5,641 nucleotides of DNA, from positions 1-5,641 of the forward strand of contig LCPX01000045.1 of assembly GCA_001003855.1 (NCBI GenBank). The letters run 5' to 3'. The notes below the pieces were generated by a model that worked only from the letters and a program-made list of their open reading frames with translations, searched no databases and was not told where the DNA came from. This document shows, piece by piece, positions 1 through 4,235 of this stretch (within the stretch, counting starts at the first letter, position 1; the number at the start of each line of letters is the position of its first letter). Origin of the DNA: Candidatus Moranbacteria bacterium GW2011_GWE1_49_15 (GTDB lineage Bacteria > Patescibacteriota > Minisyncoccia > Moranbacterales > GWC2-37-73). The translations under genes were made by a program, and so were the position numbers.

Positions 1-239
1 ATCTGGGGGTAGGTGGCCTGGATGGCTTTTTGCGCGGCCTCCTCCAAAATCATGTTGGATCCGACTTTCTTTTCCACGATGTCCCTAGGGGCTTTTCCCG
101 AACGGAATCCGGGGATTTTCATTTCCTTGGAAATTTCCGCCACCGCTTCATCTATATACTTTTTCCATTCGTCCCAACCTACAGTTATCTTCATTTCCAC
201 CTCGGATTTGGGAAGTTTTTTTATCTCTGCGTTTGCCAT
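1..239 (-). CDS. tig: Trigger factor, N-terminal ribosome-binding domain (partial, runs off left edge)
   Basis: Trigger factor is the ribosome-bound chaperone that meets nascent chains at the exit tunnel. Translating leftwards from the ATG at 239-237 gives 79 codons with no stop before the window edge, so only the N-terminal domain is present; the peptidyl-prolyl isomerase and C-terminal chaperone domains lie outside. The diagnostic feature is the ribosome-docking loop PGFRSGKAP at residues 43-51, matching the family signature GFRxGK that contacts protein L23. It is preceded by the usual beta-strand (VEMKITV, 14-20) and a helix with a conserved-looking tryptophan pair (W22, W25). A weak Shine-Dalgarno AAGGA lies at 254-250, 10 nt before the ATG, which supports this start. 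It follows ppa by 67 nt in the same direction, so co-transcription is possible. Identification is firm; the full length cannot be judged. Confidence 0.93.
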   Translation of the reverse strand, partial: MANAEIKKLPKSEVEMKITVGWDEWKKYIDEAVAEISKEMKIPGFRSGKAPRDIVEKKVGSNMILEEAAQKAIQATYPQ

Positions 240-306
240 GATATTTTCATCCTTACTTGGTTAAATTATCCTCGTCTCCGCGACCTCCTGGGCGGCGGTC
301 CCGCTG

Positions 307-840
307 TTATTTTTTCGGATACTCCTTCTCATAAAGCTTCATGCCTTTTTTGACGGCGGCCTCGGCCTTGTCTTTCCCCTGGAAACCTTTTATCTCGACG
401 ACTTTGCCCTCGATCGTCTTGTATGTCTCAAAGAAGTGCTTGATTTCCTTGAGGGTATAAGGGTTTATATCCTTGAGGTCTTTGACGTTGTCCCATCTCG
501 GATCGCTGTCGGGAACCGCGATCAACTTGTCATCGCCTTCTCCTCCGTCGATCATCTTCATGATCCCCACCGGCCTGGCTTCCACCAGGATTCCAGGGGC
601 CAACGGATAGGTCGAAAGCACGACCACGTCCAACGCGTCGTTATCCTCCCAAAGCGTCTGCGGAACGAATCCGTAATCGAAAGGATAGTCCTGCGAAGTC
701 TTCATCGCGCGATCGAGCTTGATGAGTCCGGTATGCTTGTCGATCTCATATTTATTCTTCGATCCTTTGGGAATTTCAATGATGACGTTCACGAGTTCCG
801 GGATGTTCTCCCCCGCTGAGATTTCATGCCACAAATTCAT
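307..840 (-). CDS. ppa: Inorganic pyrophosphatase, family I (soluble, Mg-dependent)
   Basis: This cytoplasmic enzyme hydrolyses pyrophosphate to two phosphates, pulling nucleotide-polymerising and activating reactions forward. The 177 residues match the E. coli-type family I length. Active-site residues line up with the E. coli enzyme: E22, K30, E32, R44, Y56, the metal aspartates D66, D71, D98 and D103, K105, Y140 and K141. The signature around 66-72 reads DNDALDV, whereas the family pattern expects Pro or Glu at the fourth position; Ala69 is therefore a small deviation that does not touch the metal ligands. No Shine-Dalgarno is visible before the ATG; the leader is AT-rich and repetitive. 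nusA lies 192 nt upstream and tig 67 nt downstream, all on the same strand. The function is very secure because all catalytic positions are intact; only quaternary structure (usually hexameric in bacteria) is inferred. Confidence 0.97.
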   Translation of the reverse strand: MNLWHEISAGENIPELVNVIIEIPKGSKNKYEIDKHTGLIKLDRAMKTSQDYPFDYGFVPQTLWEDNDALDVVVLSTYPLAPGILVEARPVGIMKMIDGGEGDDKLIAVPDSDPRWDNVKDLKDINPYTLKEIKHFFETYKTIEGKVVEIKGFQGKDKAEAAVKKGMKLYEKEYPKK

Positions 841-852
841 ATTCGTTAGTTT

Positions 853-882
853 TTAGCTTATAGCTAACAGCTTATAGGCTAA
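853..882. repeat. Inverted and direct repeat of the AGCTTATAG type upstream of ppa
   Basis: TTAGCT (853-858) and AGCTAA (862-867) form a perfect inverted repeat around TAT. The 9-mer AGCTTATAG occurs at 855-863 and again at 869-877, and the second copy ends in an imperfect GGCTAA. The element sits directly in front of the ppa start, in the position of its mRNA leader. It may be a short dispersed repeat of the kind seen in AT-rich spacers of these genomes, or a weak RNA stem; the sequence does not decide. Confidence 0.6.
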
Positions 883-934
883 ATTATTACCAATTGATTA
901 AAAAAGCTTAACTAATTTTTAATTTCCAATTTTA

Positions 935-1022
935 AATTTTGAATGAATTTTTATTTTTTTAATTTTAAAACATTCACTCATTCGTGTTTGATTCAAAATT
1001 CGAAATTCATAATTCAAAATTC
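935..1022. repeat. AT-rich fold-back region with tandem ATTCAAAATTC units between nusA and ppa
   Basis: The 11-mer ATTCAAAATTC occurs at 991-1001 and 1012-1022, a 21-nt period. Its complement AATTTTGAAT lies at 935-944, and ATGAATTT (943-950) complements AAATTCAT (1003-1010). The arms 935-950 and 1003-1021 can thus pair with a 3-nt bulge, enclosing about 50 nt. Inside, AAACA (minus strand) and TGTTT can form a smaller stem around 969-989. No GC-rich stem or clean T-run is present, so it is not a convincing intrinsic terminator for nusA. It holds no ORF. Confidence 0.6.
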
Positions 1023-1032
1023 ATGTGCGGTA

Positions 1033-2295
1033 TTATTCGGCGGCTTCTTCCTCTGAAGACTCTTTAGCCTCTTCCTCGGCTTCAATCTTCGCTTCGCCGA
1101 CGACGTCTATCCTCCAACCTGTCAACTTGGCGGCCAAGCGCACGTTCTGTCCCTGTTTTCCGATAGCCAACGAAAGTTGGTCCTCGGGAACCTTCACGAT
1201 CGCCTGCTTGTTCTCCTCGTTCGTCTCGACGGCAAGGACTTTGGCAGGACTGATGGCGGAAGCGATGAATTTCTCAGGCTTCTCGTTCCATTCGATGATA
1301 TCTATTTTCTCTCCTCCCAATTCGTCGATGACGGCCTGGACCCTGGTCCCTTTCTGGCCGACGCACGAACCGATAGGGTCGATTCCTTCCTCGTTCGAAG
1401 AAACTGCTATCTTGCTTCTGGATCCCGCTTCGCGGGCTATGGATTTGATTTCCACGGTGCCTGCGAATATTTCCGGAACTTCCAATTCGAAAAGTTTCCT
1501 GACCATCTCGCCATGGGTGCGGCTAAGAGTCATCCCAGGTCCCTTAGGATCTGATTCCACTTTCGAAAGATAAACCTTGATCCTCTGGCCTATTCTGTAT
1601 GATTCGCCCCTGACCTGTTCGGACGGAAAAAGGACGCCGACGGATTTTCCGAGATCGACATACACGTTCCTGCCTTCCACTCTCTGGACCGTTCCGCTGA
1701 CCACTTCGCCTTCCTTCTCCTTATATTCGCTGAACATCGATTCCCTTTCGGCCTCCCTGATCCTTTGGATGATGACCTGCTTGGCCGTTTGGGCCGCGAC
1801 ACGTCCGTAATCATCCTTGGACTCCAGTTCCATCTCGATGATATCTCCGATCTTGGCGCCTTTTTTAAGTTTCTTGGCGTCTTCGACGGTTATGTCCCTC
1901 TCGGGATTATACCTAGGCAATTTGTCTTCGCCATCCTCTTCCATCAGTTCCTCCCTGTCATCCCTGTGTCCCCCTTTGGCGGGCTCGACCTCGGCTTCAG
2001 CTTCGGCGGCCAACTCGTCCTCGCTCAAAAACTCCCTGACGGTCTCATCGACGACGTCTTTCACCAAATAGAATTTGGTTCCGCCGGTAACGGCATCGAA
2101 CTCGGCCCTGATCTTCTGGCCCCTTTTGCCGTAGTCCTTCTTGTAGGCCGCGGCCAAAGCGGCTTCGATGATCTCGATCACTTTTTCTTTGGCGATCCCT
2201 TTTTCATCGGCGATCTGCATTATCGCGCTGCCGAATTCACCGAGCCTGCCGCTCAGCGATTCGCTTTCCTCCTGCTGCACTTTTTTTCTTGCCAT
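1033..2295 (-). CDS. nusA: Transcription termination/antitermination factor NusA
   Basis: NusA binds RNA polymerase and nascent RNA, promoting pausing, hairpin-dependent termination and antitermination. With the ATG at 2295 the product has 420 residues. The N-terminal polymerase-binding domain spans roughly 17-180 and ends in the family motif AAQTAKQVIIQRIREAERE (about 167-185). An S1 domain follows (about 196-260), then KH1 with GSCVGQKGTRV (309-319) and KH2 with IGKQGQNVRLAAKLTGWRID (378-397). The protein then stops in an acidic tail, without the C-terminal AR repeats of E. coli NusA (495 aa). An acidic insertion of roughly 40 residues (about 92-135) interrupts the N-terminal domain. The frame stays open to an ATG at 2385, adding 30 residues with a hydrophobic stretch; I prefer 2295 because NusA families begin near here and the extension resembles a translated leader. 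Neither start has a Shine-Dalgarno. Confidence 0.96.
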   Translation of the reverse strand: MARKKVQQEESESLSGRLGEFGSAIMQIADEKGIAKEKVIEIIEAALAAAYKKDYGKRGQKIRAEFDAVTGGTKFYLVKDVVDETVREFLSEDELAAEAEAEVEPAKGGHRDDREELMEEDGEDKLPRYNPERDITVEDAKKLKKGAKIGDIIEMELESKDDYGRVAAQTAKQVIIQRIREAERESMFSEYKEKEGEVVSGTVQRVEGRNVYVDLGKSVGVLFPSEQVRGESYRIGQRIKVYLSKVESDPKGPGMTLSRTHGEMVRKLFELEVPEIFAGTVEIKSIAREAGSRSKIAVSSNEEGIDPIGSCVGQKGTRVQAVIDELGGEKIDIIEWNEKPEKFIASAISPAKVLAVETNEENKQAIVKVPEDQLSLAIGKQGQNVRLAAKLTGWRIDVVGEAKIEAEEEAKESSEEEAAE

Positions 2296-2326
2296 TTGGT
2301 TTGTATTGCTAATAGTTAAACCGCTA

Positions 2327-2332
2327 ATTATA
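2327..2332 (-). promoter_or_regulatory. Possible second -10 box (TATAAT) for nusA
   Basis: A perfect TATAAT reads on the minus strand at 2332-2327, about 32 nt upstream of the preferred nusA ATG at 2295. No recognisable -35 hexamer lies 16-18 nt upstream, and there is no extended TG. If used, it would start transcripts downstream of the leader hairpin at 2388-2415 and so bypass it. It would also make the longer ATG at 2385 untranslatable from that transcript. Confidence 0.3.
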
Positions 2333-2387
2333 ATCCCGCTTAAAATACCGACGATGCCGTTTGCCGACATACTTAGTACAGCCATTT

Positions 2388-2415
2388 AAAGAAAAAAGTC
2401 CGCCTTCCAGCGAAC
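2388..2415 (-). terminator. Putative attenuator (intrinsic terminator) in the nusA leader
   Basis: On the minus strand GTTCGC (2415-2410) and GCGGAC (2403-2398) pair as six base pairs with one G-U, around a 6-nt loop. They are followed at once by TTTTTTCTTT (2397-2388). The layout is that of a rho-independent terminator, with a moderate stem. It lies about 18-46 nt after the transcription start predicted from the promoter at 2468-2440 and before either nusA start codon. It could attenuate nusA, or end transcripts reading through from the pilin genes. Confidence 0.5.
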
Positions 2416-2439
2416 CGTTCCTAATGCTATCCTAAGCCC

Positions 2440-2468
2440 ATTATATCAAACAAAGTGGCCCGTGTCAA
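2440..2468 (-). promoter_or_regulatory. Perfect-consensus housekeeping promoter driving nusA
   Basis: On the minus strand TTGACA (2468-2463) is separated by exactly 17 nt from TATAAT (2445-2440), and the base triplet before the -10 is TGA (2448-2446), giving an extended -10 as well. The likely start is the A at 2433. All twelve hexamer positions match the sigma-70/SigA consensus. The next gene in this direction is nusA, so it should receive strong basal transcription unless the leader hairpin intervenes. Confidence 0.85.
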
Positions 2469-2481
2469 TCATGGGCGCTGA

Positions 2482-2499
2482 TCCCCTAGAAGTAGGGGA
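2482..2499 (-). other. Hairpin spanning the stop codon of the 193-aa pilin gene
   Basis: TCCCCTA (2482-2488) and TAGGGGA (2493-2499) are a perfect 7-bp inverted repeat with a 4-nt loop. The minus-strand stop codon TAG (2488-2486) lies inside the distal arm. No T-run follows in the minus direction, so a classical terminator is unlikely. It may stabilise the 3' end of the pilin mRNA. Confidence 0.5.
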
Positions 2500-3067
2500 A
2501 AGCCCCCGTCAGGGCCCTGGAAATGGCCTGGATGATGATGAAACCGGAAAGCCCCACCAAGACTCCGACACTGGACCATTTCATGTTCCTCTTGGCCGTG
2601 TCGATCTGACTCTCGTCCCCGGCCGAAGTGACGTATTGGATGCCGGAAATCACGAAAGCCATGATACTCAAGATGCCAAAAATGGCCATGACCCAGATAA
2701 GGAAACCGCTGATGATGTCGTATATGGGGGCCGTCGAAAGGCCTTCCACCACCGGGAAGCACCCCCCGCCTATATTTTCAAAATCACCCTCACAACCGGC
2801 GCCGCCTCCTGCCGGCAAAGATCCGCCGTTCGTCGGAGCCAGCGAAGGATCCTGGATCGGCATCTGTCCGCCGGTCTGATTACCTTCCAACTGGGGCAAA
2901 GTGTCGACGGTCGTCGGAGCCTGGCATTGTGTCATGCAATAAGATGTGGGATTCGTGTCGAAACAACCGCACGGGTTGGACGGGGAGGTCTGCGCCTGGA
3001 CGGTACCGGCCGCGATCGAAACGACCACCCCGAAGATTATTCCGAAAAAAACTTTTTTTATTTCCAT
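2486..3067 (-). CDS. Pilin-like protein with six-cysteine ectodomain (T4SS-pilin/VirB2-like core)
   Basis: The 193 residues comprise a signal peptide (1-25, cleavage predicted at VQA|Q26), an extended Pro/Gly/Asn-rich region, and a two-helix C-terminal core. The exported part has six cysteines (C33, C35, C44, C48, C92, C103), enough for three disulfides. The core has a first helix at about 118-146, a short polar loop with the shared motif TSAGD (147-151) and an AK pair (158-159), and a second helix at about 164-182, ending in Phe193. The same core occurs in the three neighbouring genes and resembles the small pilin subunits I know as type IV secretion system pilins of Patescibacteria, related in layout to VirB2/TrbC. 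The gene starts 7 nt after the preceding pilin stop, implying one transcript; no Shine-Dalgarno is visible. The cysteine-bearing domain suggests a specialised, perhaps tip or adhesive, subunit; that is inference. Confidence 0.85.
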   Translation of the reverse strand: MEIKKVFFGIIFGVVVSIAAGTVQAQTSPSNPCGCFDTNPTSYCMTQCQAPTTVDTLPQLEGNQTGGQMPIQDPSLAPTNGGSLPAGGGAGCEGDFENIGGGCFPVVEGLSTAPIYDIISGFLIWVMAIFGILSIMAFVISGIQYVTSAGDESQIDTAKRNMKWSSVGVLVGLSGFIIIQAISRALTGAFPYF

Positions 3068-3074
3068 ATTTGTT

Positions 3075-3455
3075 TTAGAAATTCCTATTATAACCGGTCA
3101 GCCATCTTTGGGCGGCTTGGATGACGATGAACCCCGAAAGTCCCACGACGATTCCAATGATAGAATTGACCATGGCTGTCTTGGCCTTGTCTATCTGTCC
3201 GGTGTCACCGGCGGCCGTCAGATAGAGGATTCCCGAAATGATGAAGCCGAGTACTCCCAGAATTCCGAACACCGCCATGATCCAGGTGAGAAACGTGCTC
3301 AAAATCCCCAGGATGCTTCCCTGCGGGAGGCCATATCCCGCCGCGTTGTCGACGATCGGATTGCCGCTCCCGACGAAGACCTGGGCCGACGCCATCAAGG
3401 GTAGAAATGAAAATGCTAGCGAATGGTAGAAGATTTTTCTTATTTTATTTTTCAT
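3075..3455 (-). CDS. Pilin-like two-helix membrane protein (T4SS-pilin/VirB2-like)
   Basis: Starting at the ATG at 3455 gives 126 residues: a basic N-terminus and hydrophobic signal peptide ending ASA|Q25, a short exported segment, a first helix (about 50-80), a polar loop with the motif TAAGD (80-84) and AK (91-92), a second helix (about 95-115), and a C-terminus RNF. The frame is open to ATGs at 3506 and 3482. The 3482 ATG overlaps a TATAAT box, so transcripts from that promoter would start near 3474 and could only use 3455; the shorter form also gives a normal signal peptide. It shares the string GLPQGSIL (42-49) with the 118-aa neighbour, pointing to duplication. It is preceded by its own promoter and by the terminator of the previous pilin, and is followed after 7 nt by the cysteine-bearing pilin. 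The pilin role is a family-level inference. Confidence 0.85.
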   Translation of the reverse strand: MKNKIRKIFYHSLAFSFLPLMASAQVFVGSGNPIVDNAAGYGLPQGSILGILSTFLTWIMAVFGILGVLGFIISGILYLTAAGDTGQIDKAKTAMVNSIIGIVVGLSGFIVIQAAQRWLTGYNRNF

Positions 3456-3480
3456 CGAAGAAAGGCTTAATGTTTTTTCC

Positions 3481-3509
3481 ATTATACCACAAATGTTTCC
3501 AAACAAAAA
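3481..3509 (-). promoter_or_regulatory. Extended -10 promoter for the second pilin transcript
   Basis: On the minus strand TATAAT (3486-3481) is preceded by TGG, an extended -10. A weak -35-like TTTTTG lies 17 nt upstream at 3509-3504, inside the T-run of the terminator for the previous gene. The start would be near 3474, leaving a leader of about 19 nt before the ATG at 3455. This placement supports 3455 as the start codon. Confidence 0.65.
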
Positions 3510-3532
3510 AGCGTCCCGACGAATCGGGACGC
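3501..3532 (-). terminator. Intrinsic terminator downstream of the 118-aa pilin
   Basis: A perfect 9-bp stem (3511-3519 with 3524-3532) is GC-rich and, read on the minus strand, is capped by a TTCG tetraloop. It is followed by TTTTTTGTTT (3510-3501). It lies 26 nt after the pilin stop codon at 3559. In the plus direction there is no T-run after the stem, so it works for the minus strand only. Confidence 0.93.
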
Positions 3533-3558
3533 CCTTCCTGATAGTTTCGCGAAACTAA

Positions 3559-3915
3559 CTAGAACGATGTGCTGTTTCCTCCGAGCAAAGCCTGTACGGC
3601 CCTGATGATGATGAGACCCAAGAGGGCCACCACTACTCCGACGATGGAATATATCATGGCGGTCTTGGCCTTTCCTATCTGGCCTTCGTCTCCGGCAGCC
3701 GTGAGGTAAAGGATACCAGCGATGATGAAACCGATGACTCCCAGGATTCCGACTACGATGAGCAGCCAGTTCATGAGGGACGTCATGATATCCAAAATAC
3801 TTCCCTGCGGAAGACCCGTTCCTCCGAGCCTGGCGTCGATCTGTGCTGAAACCAGCGCAGGAGCCAAGGACATAAGGGAAACGGCACCGTAACCTATTCT
3901 TCTGAATTTATTCAT
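3559..3915 (-). CDS. Pilin-like two-helix protein, candidate major subunit (T4SS-pilin/VirB2-like)
   Basis: The 118 residues have a basic signal peptide ending VSA|Q25, then the GLPQGSIL segment shared with the next pilin (34-41), a first helix (about 43-72), a polar loop with the motif TAAGD (72-76) and AK (83-84), a second helix (about 88-108), and a C-terminus STSF. The predicted mature protein is 94 residues with almost no ectodomain, the minimal form of the family. It is the only gene in the window with a strong Shine-Dalgarno (3930-3921) and is closed by a strong terminator, both suiting a highly made structural subunit. It lies 37 nt downstream of the 92-aa pilin and is probably co-transcribed with it. 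That it polymerises into a pilus is inferred from the family, not shown here. Confidence 0.87.
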   Translation of the reverse strand: MNKFRRIGYGAVSLMSLAPALVSAQIDARLGGTGLPQGSILDIMTSLMNWLLIVVGILGVIGFIIAGILYLTAAGDEGQIGKAKTAMIYSIVGVVVALLGLIIIRAVQALLGGNSTSF

Positions 3916-3920
3916 ATCAC

Positions 3921-3930
3921 ACCTCCTCCT
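3921..3930 (-). promoter_or_regulatory. Strong Shine-Dalgarno of the 118-aa pilin
   Basis: AGGAGGAGGT reads on the minus strand 5 nt before the ATG at 3915, a near-complete match to the anti-Shine-Dalgarno. The other pilin genes, nusA and ppa lack any comparable site, so this gene is set apart for efficient initiation. Confidence 0.9.
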
Positions 3931-3952
3931 AGTTTAATTTTTATTTTTATAT

Positions 3953-4231
3953 TCAACCTCCGATTATCGAGCTGATGTTTTTAACTATCACGAGAGCGCC
4001 GAGCGCCACCGCGATCCCGACGACGGAATATACCGCCGATTTTTTCGCGACCGTCATCCGCCTCTCGTCTCCCGCGGAAGTCACGTACATTATTCCGCTG
4101 ATCACTAACGCTATTATAGCAAGAACTCCGACGATGGACAACAGAAAATTCAAGATACTTGCCAGGATGGTCGAAACTCTGGGAGCGTCGGAAATGATTC
4201 CCGCCTGCGCCGTCTCTATTATGTGGATCAT
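3953..4231 (-). CDS. Short pilin-like two-helix protein without signal peptide
   Basis: The 92 residues carry the same two-helix core as the three following genes: a first helix at about 21-50, the loop motif TSAGD (51-55) with AKK (62-64), and a second helix at about 66-84. Unlike the others it has no basic, hydrophobic signal peptide; only about 18 mildly polar residues precede the core, although an AQA string at 8-10 recalls the cleavage site of its relatives. It also lacks the C-terminal Phe, ending IIGG. The upstream frame remains open into the previous gene, but I see no better start. Only 4 nt separate it from the stop of the 459-aa protein, and no Shine-Dalgarno is present, so translational coupling is likely. 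It may be a minor or assembly-related subunit; it is clearly the most diverged of the four. Confidence 0.82.
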   Translation of the reverse strand: MIHIIETAQAGIISDAPRVSTILASILNFLLSIVGVLAIIALVISGIMYVTSAGDERRMTVAKKSAVYSVVGIAVALGALVIVKNISSIIGG

Positions 4232-4235
4232 GGTT

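Noticed and set aside
279..303. GC-rich stem between ppa and tig as a terminator
   Set aside because: The stem has an internal mismatch and no T-run follows in the minus direction, so it is too weak to call.
841..1032. CRISPR-like array
   Set aside because: The repeats are short, AT-only, unevenly spaced and lack unique spacers of regular length; no cas gene is present.
1025..2319. Several plus-strand open frames opposite nusA
   Set aside because: They are antisense shadows of an unmistakable NusA; none has a start signal or family features.
3087..3092. TATAAT on the minus strand just before the 193-aa pilin
   Set aside because: It is the codons of the C-terminus of the preceding pilin, with a GC-rich sequence at the -35 position, and the genes are only 7 nt apart.
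2462..3124. Plus-strand open frame of 220 codons opposite the pilin gene
   Set aside because: The minus-strand frame gives a signal peptide, a conserved core and paralogues; the plus-strand translation has no recognisable domain and is explained by the complement of that gene.
3946..3951. TATAAA between the first and second pilin genes as a -10 box
   Set aside because: There is no -35-like hexamer at the right distance; the AT-rich spacer and strong Shine-Dalgarno suggest co-transcription instead.
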